From assembly GCF_000730385.1 (NCBI RefSeq), contig NZ_CP008849.1:2480001-2544000 (forward strand): 64,000 nucleotides of DNA, in the 5' to 3' direction. The translations under genes and the position numbers were made by a program. Below are positions 1-8,550 of this stretch, piece after piece. A model generated the notes under the pieces. It was not told the DNA's origin. It was given only the letters and a program-made list of their open reading frames with translations, and did no database searches. The first letter of the stretch is position 1, and each line of letters starts with the position of its first letter. The stretch is from Alteromonas australica. Its GTDB lineage: Bacteria; Pseudomonadota; Gammaproteobacteria; Enterobacterales; Alteromonadaceae.

Positions 1-1198
1 GGGCATAATTTTCTATCGCGGGACACATAACGAGAATATCTGACGGCGTACGAGTTTTATCTTGCGACAACCAAAACAATAAATGGTCGTGCAACACTTG
101 AACTTCTCGAAGTGCAGAATGCGCGCACATAATGGTGACGCTATCATCCTCTTTCTTTAATGCCTCTTCGCACTTAGGCTGGGCTGGGGCCGCGTGCAAA
201 ATATCGTGATGTATATACTCTAACAGCCCAGAAGCAGGCTCGGAAGATGACGATAACGTGAGCGTGTTTTCCTCCATCGAGGGCGCATCAAATGCACTAA
301 TCTCAAACGTGTCTAGTTCAGTGAGTAAATTAAATAATTCCCGACCCTGCTTGCCTAAATTTCCTAGCAAAGGGTTGCTTTGCTCGTTGCTCATCCATTT
401 CTCAAGACCTTCCATACGTAGCTGTTGAGCCAATTCACTGTCACTTTTAGCATCTCCCCAATAATTAACGCTAGGGTTCAAATGAAAAATATGAATGTCA
501 GTATGTTGTGCGAGCGCATCGAAGAAAGCGATAAGTTGGGGTGCCATGGTATTAATCGCAAATACCACTACCCGCTGGGGTAATTGGCTTGGCGCTGTGC
601 CATGACTCAGCGCATCCAAAGTAAGTTGGTGTAATCGAGCAGGGTGTAAGGGTTCAGATTGGGTCAGTTGACGCCATATCTCACTCTGCCAGATTTCCAT
701 GTCGTTGAAAACAATACGCTCATTGTTTTCCCATGCAAAAAGCCAGTCTGGGCGATACAACAAATACTGTTCATACACATCGGCGAGGGCTGTGGCTAAT
801 TGCAATCGTTGAACACCCTGCTCTTGCTCACTACCGGCTCGTTGCCAGTAGCGCAGCACATCTTCGAATGCTGGCGCCGCCATTAATGACGAGTCTTGCA
901 GTAGTTTGTCTATACGCCACACTAAGACTTCTCGACGATAAGGAGACTGCGTTGGTACCGTATCGCTGCCTAATACTGCTCTAGCGGTATTCCACATAAA
1001 CCTGACAGGTAGAGGAAAGTCGATATTCATCGCTACCCCCTGCTCACGGGCTAATTGCATACTGATCCAGTGCTGCATGCCAGGACTTTCAACTAAAATA
1101 GTCTCAGGACAAAATAGGGGTGTGGGCTGTTGCTTCAGCAAGGTAGTAAGAAGAAAGCTTAGGTGTTCAAGCTTGTTAGAGGGGTAAAGCGCAAGCAA
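1..1198 (-). CDS. recC: RecC, exodeoxyribonuclease V gamma subunit (N-terminal part; gene runs off the window)
   Basis: This reading frame was translated by hand from the minus strand and is open to the window edge, giving about 399 residues. The N-terminus resembles RecC: a YPSNKLEHL start, then an ILVESPGMQHWISMQLA-like stretch and a NIDFPLP motif, and near the edge an ILVMCPAIENYA stretch. RecC is the Chi-recognising scaffold of the RecBCD helicase-nuclease, which processes double-strand breaks. The chosen start is a TTG at 1198-1196 with AAGGA about 8 bases upstream; an in-frame TAA lies further upstream and no ATG fits. recB and recD would be expected beyond the left edge. The gene lies downstream of a small terminated transcription unit on the same strand, so it probably has its own promoter between about 1200 and 1300. 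Confidence 0.93.
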   Translation of the reverse strand, partial: MLALYPSNKLEHLSFLLTTLLKQQPTPLFCPETILVESPGMQHWISMQLAREQGVAMNIDFPLPVRFMWNTARAVLGSDTVPTQSPYRREVLVWRIDKLLQDSSLMAAPAFEDVLRYWQRAGSEQEQGVQRLQLATALADVYEQYLLYRPDWLFAWENNERIVFNDMEIWQSEIWRQLTQSEPLHPARLHQLTLDALSHGTAPSQLPQRVVVFAINTMAPQLIAFFDALAQHTDIHIFHLNPSVNYWGDAKSDSELAQQLRMEGLEKWMSNEQSNPLLGNLGKQGRELFNLLTELDTFEISAFDAPSMEENTLTLSSSSEPASGLLEYIHHDILHAAPAQPKCEEALKKEDDSVTIMCAHSALREVQVLHDHLLFWLSQDKTRTPSDILVMCPAIENYA

Positions 1199-1304
1199 AC
1201 GAAAATCCTTTATAAACCAGTGGCTAGCCTTTGTACATTAAGCAAGCAGCCATAATGTTGCGATGATTTAGTGTATCGCAAACCATTAACGAGTTAAGGT
1301 TTTT

Positions 1305-1442
1305 CTAGCAAAAAAAAACCCATACAGACCTCAGGACACGAAAAATCTGTATGGGTAAGGTTTACGGGCCACGTAGTAACAACATGAATAGGCGTTGCCT
1401 GGCACCCATTCATGTTAGCGCTACTACCCAGCGCAGTTAACA
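1305..1442 (-). ncRNA. Candidate small regulatory RNA, about 135 nt, sigma-54-type promoter and strong terminator
   Basis: This stretch carries no convincing protein but is highly structured. Going along the minus strand there is a GG-N10-GC promoter match ending at 1454, then a long hairpin at 1427-1373 whose 9-bp core (ATTCATGTT with AACATGAAT) is flanked by a further GTAGT/ACTAC pairing. A 10-bp perfect stem at 1355-1319 follows, then nine U residues. The predicted RNA would start near 1442 and end near 1308. Strong terminators with long U tails are typical of Hfq-binding sRNAs, and several known sRNAs (Qrr, GlmY) use sigma-54. I do not recognise it as either of these. A 65-codon frame crosses the region (1294-1491), but it has no ribosome-binding site and runs through both hairpins. 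Confidence 0.5.
1308..1356 (-). terminator. Rho-independent terminator of the small transcript upstream of recC
   Basis: The arms at 1319-1328 and 1346-1355 are perfectly complementary over 10 bp with a 17-nt loop. On the minus strand the stem is followed by a run of nine T (1318-1310). There is no matching T-run for the plus strand, so it acts on the minus strand only. Confidence 0.85.
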
Positions 1443-1451
1443 CATTAGGTT

Positions 1452-1470
1452 TAGCAGATAAAATGCCAAC
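1452..1470 (-). promoter_or_regulatory. Putative sigma-54 (-24/-12) promoter for the small RNA
   Basis: On the minus strand the sequence reads TTGGCATTTTATCTGCTA. It has GG at 1467-1466 and GC at 1455-1454, exactly ten bases apart, and matches the TTGGCA half of the sigma-54 consensus fully and the TTGCW half partly. A start about 12 bases downstream falls near 1442, just before the hairpin that opens the candidate RNA. A GG-N10-GC match alone is not proof; the neighbouring terminator raises the odds. Confidence 0.45.
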
Positions 1471-1623
1471 TTTTTTAAGTTTATTTTTCAATAACTTACA
1501 AGCGTGAAAACGGACGCAAAAATGTAGGCAAGTTTAACCATGGTGCAGGTGCACCATCAATAAGCACTTTGTCAACGCCCCCCTTTTGTCATTCTGGTGA
1601 GGTTAAATTTCCCATTTAACAGT

Positions 1624-1651
1624 TTCGACTTAAACCGCAATCCAGTACAAT
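1624..1651 (+). promoter_or_regulatory. Possible sigma-70 promoter of the dUTPase gene
   Basis: TTCGAC at 1624-1629 and TACAAT at 1646-1651 are separated by 16 bases and lie about 40 bases before the start codon. They fit a -35/-10 pair of moderate quality. No operator was recognised. Confidence 0.35.
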
Positions 1652-1693
1652 TTAGCCCTTAAAAACCTATAAAAACCTCTTTCAGGAGCACGA

Positions 1694-2350
1694 ATGTTAT
1701 CTGCACAGCAACTCGCCACCATGCTTACTCTCCAAGATAAAATGAACGCCAAGGTTAACCCCGATTGGTTGAATGCGGGCTACGGATACTTACGTGCCGC
1801 CATGGTGGAGTCGGTTGAAGCAATTGAACATCACGGCTGGAAATGGTGGAAAGCACAACATAAAGATTTACCGCAATTACAAATGGAGTTAGTCGACATT
1901 TGGCACTTTGCGCTAAGTGCTTGTATTATCGATTTTAAAGGCGATATTGCGGCCTCCGCAAAAAGCATTGCTGCCGAATTAGCCAGTGGCAATACGCAAG
2001 TCACCTTTGACCAAAAGAACTACGATTCCTCTCAACTCTCATTGCTCGATAACCTTGAGTTGATGACAGGGCTGTGCGCAGCTAAACGCTTCAGCGTGCC
2101 GCTATTCATGCAAATTGTTGTGCAGTGTGACATGAGTGCTGATGAGCTTTATCGCCAATATGTAGGCAAAAATGTGCTTAATTTCTTCCGCCAAGATAAC
2201 GGCTACAAAGAAGGAACCTATATCAAAGTTTGGCAAGGAAGAGAAGATAACGAGCACTTAGTGGACGTAATGAATGCATTAGACTTATCTAAACCTGAAT
2301 TTAGCGATTTGGTTTACGAGGGATTAAAAGCGCGCTACCCGCAAAATTAA
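1694..2350 (+). CDS. dUTP diphosphatase, dimeric all-alpha type (dUTPase_2 family)
   Basis: The 218-residue product resembles the dimeric dUTPases of the all-alpha NTP pyrophosphatase fold (family dUTPase_2). These hydrolyse dUTP, and dUDP in known members, to dUMP, keeping uracil out of DNA and feeding dTMP synthesis. Supporting stretches are the N-terminal LQDKMN, the Glu-rich metal-binding segment AAMVESVEAIEHHGWKWWK (about residues 36-54) and ELVDIWHF (about 65-72), which hold the conserved E..E and E..D pairs. It is cytosolic, with no signal peptide. The ATG has AGGAG a few bases upstream. It appears monocistronic, with its own promoter and a symmetrical terminator shared with the converging gene. 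It is unrelated in fold to the trimeric Dut protein. Confidence 0.85.
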   Translation: MLSAQQLATMLTLQDKMNAKVNPDWLNAGYGYLRAAMVESVEAIEHHGWKWWKAQHKDLPQLQMELVDIWHFALSACIIDFKGDIAASAKSIAAELASGNTQVTFDQKNYDSSQLSLLDNLELMTGLCAAKRFSVPLFMQIVVQCDMSADELYRQYVGKNVLNFFRQDNGYKEGTYIKVWQGREDNEHLVDVMNALDLSKPEFSDLVYEGLKARYPQN

Positions 2351-2354
2351 GCAT

Positions 2355-2383
2355 AAAAAAGGTGCGTTTAACGCACCTTTTTT
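2355..2383. terminator. Bidirectional rho-independent terminator
   Basis: A perfect palindromic stem (GGTGCGTTTAACGCACC at 2361-2377) is flanked by six A on the left and six T on the right. It can therefore end both the dUTPase transcript (plus) and the converging acyl-CoA synthetase transcript (minus). Confidence 0.9.
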
Positions 2384-2413
2384 GTTTCAATAAATAATAA
2401 TTGCCAATTTTAC

Positions 2414-4093
2414 TTAGGCGTCTACCCAAACGAGGGGTTCATTGTAGTTGCCCTGAATAACATCGTTAAAACGGCTTTCCAGAACATGGCGCTTCACCTT
2501 TAAGGTGGGCGTTAACAAATCGTTTTCTATACTCCACTCGTTTTTCATTATTACCACTCTATCCATGACTTGGTGGCTTTCTAACTTCGCATTAATGGCA
2601 TCAAAGGTTTTCTTAAGGCTTGCTTCAATGCCTTGCTTATCTTTCTTTTGGGCCTCTTCGCTCAGTACGAGCAGTGCGACAGGTTGTGGTAGATTATTTC
2701 CGGTAACACAGACCTGCTCGACAATGGGATTTTCCATAAACTTCGATTCAATTGGCGCTGGTGCAACATATTTGCCTTTTGCCGTTTTAAATATATCTTT
2801 TAACCGGCCAGTTATTTTCACATAGCCATCAGCGTCTATCACACCCTTGTCGCCGGTTTTGAGGTAACCATCTTCTGTAAACACTTCTTGCGTTTTATCA
2901 GGCTCTAAATAGTATTCAAGCATATTACATGGTGCTTTAACTTGAATTTCACCTTCTTCAGAAATACGAATATCGACTCCGTCATATGGCTTACCGATAC
3001 AACCTATTTTATCGTGTCTGAAAGGCACACTGCCCGTGCCATAGGCACTGTTTTCAGTCATCCCCCAGCCTTCTGAGATCTTTACTCCAATTTTGGCAAA
3101 CCACTCAATAACCGCAGGCGCTAATGGCGCAGAACCACTGGCCCATAAACGCGCATTGTCTATACCCAAGCCATTGCGTATTTTCTTCGCGACAATTTTG
3201 TTGAGAATGGGGATTTTAAGCAGTGTATCTAGCTTTTTCTGCGGCATTTTTGCTAATACGCCCATTTGGAATTTGGTCCACAAACGGGGAACGGAAATAA
3301 ATAGCGTGGGTTGGCAATGCACCACATCTCGTTGGAACGTTGTTAACGCCTCTACGAAATGTATTTTACCGCCACTGTAAAAACTGGCTAGTTCCACCAA
3401 TACCCGCTCAGTAATATGTGCTAATGGCAAATAGCTTAGAATGCTGTCGTTTTGATCAACACCAAGTTGGTCTAGCGACTTCTGGGCAGCCCAGCAAATG
3501 GAGAAATAACTATGCACCACCCCTTTAGGTTGTCCCGTGCTACCTGAGGTATAAATGATAGTCATGGTGCTATCCATATCGTGCACAGGCGACCCCTCAA
3601 TTGGATCGCAAGCTATAAAGCTGTCCCACTGTTGTTTTGTATTGATACCTGGGTACGGAAACGCCACCGTGTGGTAAGCATCAGGAATAGACGCTACCTG
3701 CTCTTCAGTGTTATCCAACTTTCCGACAAATAGCAATTTCACATCGGCATGTTGGAGCACGTACTGAACGGTATCTGGGCCTGCGGTAGAGAAAATAGGC
3801 ACAGACACATGCCCAGCCATCATAATACCCAAATCGGTGATAAACCATTCTGCACAATTTTTTGAAAATATTCCGATGCGACTGCCTTGCGGCAATGCTA
3901 AGTCTTTAAGACGTCTTGCTACACGTCGCGCCAGGTCTCCCACTTGCGTCCACGTATAGTCAATGTATTCGCCATTGATAGGCTGAGTCAGAAAAATATC
4001 GTTACCACGAGACTGCTCCCAGTGGTACAACATACTCAGTGGCGATTTGATACCTTCTTTCGTGTTTGCATTTGCTGTCATATCTAGCGGCAT
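2414..4093 (-). CDS. Long-chain fatty acid--CoA ligase (AMP-binding, FadD/FAA1-like)
   Basis: The product (559 residues) is an ANL-superfamily acyl-CoA synthetase that activates fatty acids to acyl-CoA through an acyl-AMP intermediate. Visible motifs are the phosphate-binding loop YTSGSTGQPKG (about residue 180), the GWGMTE adenylation motif (about 342), the hinge-region YLKTGD (about 410) and the C-terminal lysine region ending TPTLKVKRHVLE. It has no signal peptide and probably acts at the inner face of the membrane. It resembles the eukaryotic-type long-chain synthetases (AMP-dependent synthetase with PSTRGFLKTGD-like hinge) rather than E. coli FadD closely, so exact chain preference cannot be read. 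It stands alone on the minus strand with a 184-bp upstream gap. Confidence 0.88.
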   Translation of the reverse strand: MPLDMTANANTKEGIKSPLSMLYHWEQSRGNDIFLTQPINGEYIDYTWTQVGDLARRVARRLKDLALPQGSRIGIFSKNCAEWFITDLGIMMAGHVSVPIFSTAGPDTVQYVLQHADVKLLFVGKLDNTEEQVASIPDAYHTVAFPYPGINTKQQWDSFIACDPIEGSPVHDMDSTMTIIYTSGSTGQPKGVVHSYFSICWAAQKSLDQLGVDQNDSILSYLPLAHITERVLVELASFYSGGKIHFVEALTTFQRDVVHCQPTLFISVPRLWTKFQMGVLAKMPQKKLDTLLKIPILNKIVAKKIRNGLGIDNARLWASGSAPLAPAVIEWFAKIGVKISEGWGMTENSAYGTGSVPFRHDKIGCIGKPYDGVDIRISEEGEIQVKAPCNMLEYYLEPDKTQEVFTEDGYLKTGDKGVIDADGYVKITGRLKDIFKTAKGKYVAPAPIESKFMENPIVEQVCVTGNNLPQPVALLVLSEEAQKKDKQGIEASLKKTFDAINAKLESHQVMDRVVIMKNEWSIENDLLTPTLKVKRHVLESRFNDVIQGNYNEPLVWVDA

Positions 4094-4277
4094 AGGTCAC
4101 TCATTTATTGTTATAATGTAGCTTATTTTCACAATCATTTCACATACCTCTAATAAGCCTTATTTTTTTGAGAATGACAAGCTTTTTAAACGCACGTTTA
4201 CATTCCATGCGACGAATGACGTGGCGTGGCAGGTAAAATTTACTTTTATTATAGTTGACGCTTTCGTATTGTGATAA

Positions 4278-7200
4278 TTACCACTGCCTGAAAAGATAAG
4301 GCGTGAGATCTTCAGCCCGCATAGGTTTCGCGTAGTGGTAACCTTGGTGATATATGCAGCCCTTTGACAACAAGCACTCTGCCTGAGATTCTGTTTCTAC
4401 GCCTTCTGCAATGCTTTGCATATTGAGGCTAGACGCTAACGTAATGGTCGTACTCACAAGGGCATCATTCGCGTTTCCAGGTGCCATCTCATTCACAAAA
4501 CTCTTATCGATTTTAAGGACAGAAAGAGGATAACGTTTTAAATAGCTTAACGATGAATAACCCGTGCCAAAGTCATCCAGAGCCAATACAAATCCCTTTT
4601 CAACAAATCGAGAAATCTGTCGATATGCATTGTCGCTGTCATCCATCAACACACCTTCGGTAATTTCAAACCGAAAAGCGGTTTTGGGGAGGTGAAACTC
4701 ATCGAGTAAGGCTAATACTCCCGCCAGATCAAATTCGGTCTTAAAATGCAACGCCGATAAATTAATTGACACATAACCGGTAAACCCCTCTTTATACCAA
4801 TTTGATAAATCTTGCGCTGCCCGACGCATCGCCTGGCGACTCACATCAATGATGTAACGCAGTTGCTCAAGTATCGGAATAAAAGTATCAGGGTAAATAG
4901 GCGCATTATCCAACTCCCCTCTTAGCAATAATTCTACTCCTACGGTACGTTTATTTCTGGCATCGATAATAGGCTGGTAATGATTAAAGAAACATTTTTC
5001 GGAATAAGCACGCTTAACCAAATTTTCTACATGTAACCGTTGTCGAGCGCGATCATTCATGTCTTTAGTAAAATACGTGAAACCATTAAGGGTGTCTTTT
5101 TTTGCTGTATACATGGCAACATCAGACTGTTTAATCAGTTCCGCCGGTTCACTGGCATCATCAGGATAAAACGCAACGCCTACACTGCACGACACTCGCA
5201 ACACTTCGCTTGCCAGGGAAATAGGGGTTTCTACCGACTCTATAAGTTGCCCTACAAACGAACTTAGGTCCTCGCTAAGGCTTACCTCTTCTACCACAAT
5301 AACAAACTCGTCTCCGCCTAAGCGCGCAACTGTGCCTAAATCTGACACCAGATTACGCATCCTATTGGCCACTACACGCAATAGTTTATCGCCATAGTCG
5401 TGACCTAGGGAATCGTTGATACCTTTGAAGCGGTCTAAATCGACAAACATGACTGCCACTCTGTGGTTGTGCACCCGTGCATGTCCAATGGCGTGCTCCA
5501 ACCTATCGAGCAATAAACTTCGGTTTACCAAGCCAGTTAAGCTGTCGTAGTTAGCTATTTTTAGTAATTTACGTTCAGCGTTTTTTTGCTCTGTAATGTC
5601 CGAAATAACTAACAAGTAGTGATCAGGGTTCCCCTCATCATCACTGATAGCGGTAATGTCGATAAGAACGTCGTAGTGTTTCCCGTCTGCGCCAACTATT
5701 TCCCCTTCATCTTTCCAAAACTCGCCGCCTTTAAGCTGCGTTAAACTCCCTAGCAATTGCTTTTGTAATAATGGATAACGCCCCACCAAACGCTGTAATT
5801 GCTTTGCTAACGACTCCCGAGCATTAAACCCAAACACAGTTTCAAAGGCGGGGTTGGCCGCCACGGGGGCTTTATTTTTATCGAAGATAATCACCCAATC
5901 GCGGGTTTGCCTAAAAGCGTCGCTAAACAGGGCGACTTGCTTTTGCGCATTCTGCAATCTAAATAGCTGGCGTTGACGCGACATGAGATAACTAAAGAAA
6001 AGTAAGCCAATCAGCGTGATATATGCCGCATAAGCGTAAGGAGAAAGCCAAGGCGCATACGGCATCTTGATTGAGATTTCAGCGGGCAGCACAGTATATT
6101 CAAAACTTCCCGGTGTGGGGCCTACTGAAAATTGATACTCCCCCGCATCAAGATTGGCTAACGTAATTTTCTCATCTTCGGTAATACCTTCGCTTACCAC
6201 TTGCCCGTTTTTAAGCAATTTATAATGGTATTTGAGCTTTCCTATTTTACTCATCGTCATGGCTGAAAAGTGAATAGAAAGACCATAATCTGTATGCTCT
6301 AGTGCGATACTTTTGCCATTGAGATTAGTTAACGGTAAAGCTAAATTACGACTATCAATAGAGACGTGAGTAATCACCATCTGTTTTGATAATAAGCCTG
6401 CCCGTGTAATGCTTTCACTGATTTTTTCTGGAGAAAATACGATAACCCCAGTGGTAGAACCAAACGCAAGGCGCCCGTCTTGCAGGGTGTGCGCCGCCCC
6501 TTCATTGAATTCAGAGACTGACAACTCCCGACCATACACAAAGTTTTGCACCGACGAAGTAGACGGGCTGTACTTATGCAGGCCACTATGGGAACTAAAC
6601 CATAAATTGCCTTTATCGTCCTTTCTTAAACCATAAACAATATTAGATAGCAGTAAGTTGTCTTCGTTGAGCTTGTAAATAGGCTCGAAGGTGTCAGCAT
6701 CTAATCCAAACAGGCCGTAGCCATTAAACCCCAGCCAGAGCACGCCAAAGTCGTCAATTACCCAAGAGGAAATGGACCGCCCTACTGCCCGCTGCTTTTC
6801 GGTAAACCTGAACACCATTTCATGTTCAAAGGTAGCTAAATCCACTAGCCAAAGCCCTCCCTCCATTGCCATGAACATACGCCCACCATGGTAATCAGAT
6901 TGCCCTAAGAAGCTCACAAAATAATGGGTATCAAAAACAGCGGGGTCTAGCGGTAAAGCGCTGACAGTTTGGGCGGTTAAATCATAACGGTAGAATTCAT
7001 GGCCATCGGCAAAATACAATAAGCCTGCGTCATCCGATGCTATACCAGGCAACCAATTATTGAAAATATCAGGGTTTTCACTGCCGGATATCGGCGGCAT
7101 TGACGCCACCCCTCTGTTAGGGTCAAAAATACGAATGCCTTCATATGTTTGAATAAATAATCGATTATCATTGGTAGGTACAATGCGCTCGATCATCGCT

Positions 7201-8477
7201 TCCCCTTCTATGCCATCCTCTTCGGTAACCAGATACGATTGCACCTCACCGCGACTAAAATCATAAAGGTTCAGGCCGTTTTCAGTTCCAATCCAAAGCC
7301 CATCGTTATCGGTTTGAGATAGTGACCACACCATATTGTCACTTAGCAGCGGCTCACCTCTTTTATCATTCCCCTGAATGGCAAAAATATCAGCGCTTCG
7401 AACACTAAAATACAACGCACCTCCATACACAGAGCTTAGCCATAAATTGCCGATATTATCGGTGACAATGGCAGAGATTTTCTTGTTTGAAAGCTCGGTG
7501 CGTCCGTTGTGGGGAACAAAAATATGCTCCGCTTTCCAGCCGTCTCTACCAAGGCTCAGTTCATATAACCCTTTATTTGAACCTAGCCAGAATGCATCCT
7601 CCTGAGATGGCTCCATGGTCCACACATTCGTGGAGGAAAGAATTTGCGCGAACGCACTTGCCGCGCCTTGCCTAACCTGGCGCAAAAGGGCAGATTTCGG
7701 GCTCATATAAAGCCCTTTCACCGTACCTATCCAAAAACGGTTAGCGTCATCTAACATGAGCCACTTCGTATTGGTATTGTCTTCGTTCTCGACAATCTCT
7801 TTCAGGTAATTAATTTTGACAACTGCCCCATCAGGATTCGACAAGTCGAGGGCTCTTACCCCGTTGGTCGTTGCCACGATAAGCACATTGTCCACCACAG
7901 TCGCATGTCGAATAATATGGCCTTGCTCGACAAGTTGTGGTTCCAGTGAATATAAAACGTCAATGTGGTTTGATGAAACCGTATAGCGAATTACTTCTTC
8001 AGGTAAGGCTACAACCACTTCATCTTCATTGAGCGTAAAGAAGCTTTCCGCATTTTGCTTCCATTCAGTAATATTATGATATGGTCGCGAGATAGTTTGT
8101 GTGACGTGTTGTGTTTCGAGGTCAAGTCGATAAACCCCCGAGGAATAGGTGCTTATCCATAAGGCACGGCCTTCTTCTAACGCCAGTTTATTTATAGTGG
8201 CATTAACGAAGATGTCGTCGGGCCCTTTTATCTCCAACGTTCTTACGCCATCCCATCGGACCACCCCGCCATCTGTCGCAATCCAAACAAAACCATGGGG
8301 ATCGATCAGGATATCGTTAACCACATCCTGTGGCAGCCCATTTTTGGTAGAAAGCGACTGAAATACAGGGTTGGGCAATCGGGGCGATTCAGCAGCCGAG
8401 GGCAATACCGTTAGCGCGGTGAGTACAAACAGGAAAAACAGTAAGCTCGCTTGCATGAGAGTTCGATATTTATACAT
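4278..8477 (-). CDS. Beta-propeller sensor with PAS, GGDEF and EAL domains
   Basis: This is a 1399-residue membrane sensor for cyclic di-GMP turnover. It has an N-terminal signal segment (1-30), then many two-component-regulator propeller repeats (about 45-690, recurring GxLWxS/IGT patterns), a Y_Y_Y-like domain (about 700-790), one transmembrane helix (about 809-830), PAS (850-960), GGDEF (about 975-1135, motif GGDEF near 1054) and EAL (about 1150-1399). In the EAL domain the signature reads ELL instead of EAL, but the later acidic and lysine positions (EITEGVL, DDFGTGYSS, KIDKSFV, AEGVET) are present, so phosphodiesterase activity is plausible. The GGDEF site looks intact as well. The usual partner of this periplasmic architecture is a histidine kinase; here it is coupled directly to c-di-GMP domains. 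The ligand is unknown. It lies 74 bp downstream of the RNase J-like gene. Confidence 0.9.
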   Translation of the reverse strand: MYKYRTLMQASLLFFLFVLTALTVLPSAAESPRLPNPVFQSLSTKNGLPQDVVNDILIDPHGFVWIATDGGVVRWDGVRTLEIKGPDDIFVNATINKLALEEGRALWISTYSSGVYRLDLETQHVTQTISRPYHNITEWKQNAESFFTLNEDEVVVALPEEVIRYTVSSNHIDVLYSLEPQLVEQGHIIRHATVVDNVLIVATTNGVRALDLSNPDGAVVKINYLKEIVENEDNTNTKWLMLDDANRFWIGTVKGLYMSPKSALLRQVRQGAASAFAQILSSTNVWTMEPSQEDAFWLGSNKGLYELSLGRDGWKAEHIFVPHNGRTELSNKKISAIVTDNIGNLWLSSVYGGALYFSVRSADIFAIQGNDKRGEPLLSDNMVWSLSQTDNDGLWIGTENGLNLYDFSRGEVQSYLVTEEDGIEGEAMIERIVPTNDNRLFIQTYEGIRIFDPNRGVASMPPISGSENPDIFNNWLPGIASDDAGLLYFADGHEFYRYDLTAQTVSALPLDPAVFDTHYFVSFLGQSDYHGGRMFMAMEGGLWLVDLATFEHEMVFRFTEKQRAVGRSISSWVIDDFGVLWLGFNGYGLFGLDADTFEPIYKLNEDNLLLSNIVYGLRKDDKGNLWFSSHSGLHKYSPSTSSVQNFVYGRELSVSEFNEGAAHTLQDGRLAFGSTTGVIVFSPEKISESITRAGLLSKQMVITHVSIDSRNLALPLTNLNGKSIALEHTDYGLSIHFSAMTMSKIGKLKYHYKLLKNGQVVSEGITEDEKITLANLDAGEYQFSVGPTPGSFEYTVLPAEISIKMPYAPWLSPYAYAAYITLIGLLFFSYLMSRQRQLFRLQNAQKQVALFSDAFRQTRDWVIIFDKNKAPVAANPAFETVFGFNARESLAKQLQRLVGRYPLLQKQLLGSLTQLKGGEFWKDEGEIVGADGKHYDVLIDITAISDDEGNPDHYLLVISDITEQKNAERKLLKIANYDSLTGLVNRSLLLDRLEHAIGHARVHNHRVAVMFVDLDRFKGINDSLGHDYGDKLLRVVANRMRNLVSDLGTVARLGGDEFVIVVEEVSLSEDLSSFVGQLIESVETPISLASEVLRVSCSVGVAFYPDDASEPAELIKQSDVAMYTAKKDTLNGFTYFTKDMNDRARQRLHVENLVKRAYSEKCFFNHYQPIIDARNKRTVGVELLLRGELDNAPIYPDTFIPILEQLRYIIDVSRQAMRRAAQDLSNWYKEGFTGYVSINLSALHFKTEFDLAGVLALLDEFHLPKTAFRFEITEGVLMDDSDNAYRQISRFVEKGFVLALDDFGTGYSSLSYLKRYPLSVLKIDKSFVNEMAPGNANDALVSTTITLASSLNMQSIAEGVETESQAECLLSKGCIYHQGYHYAKPMRAEDLTPYLFRQW

Positions 8478-8550
8478 TATTGTTATAAATATAAGTGTAT
8501 CAGAATGTTTCAGCCATTTGGAGCACCAAACCCACTTAGCTAAAACTTCT

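Noticed and set aside
1294..1491. 65-codon minus-strand frame near recC as a protein
   Set aside because: It has no ribosome-binding site, and its sequence is forced by two hairpins and a poly-U terminator (its Gly-Phe-Phe-Leu end is the T-run). A structured RNA explains it better.
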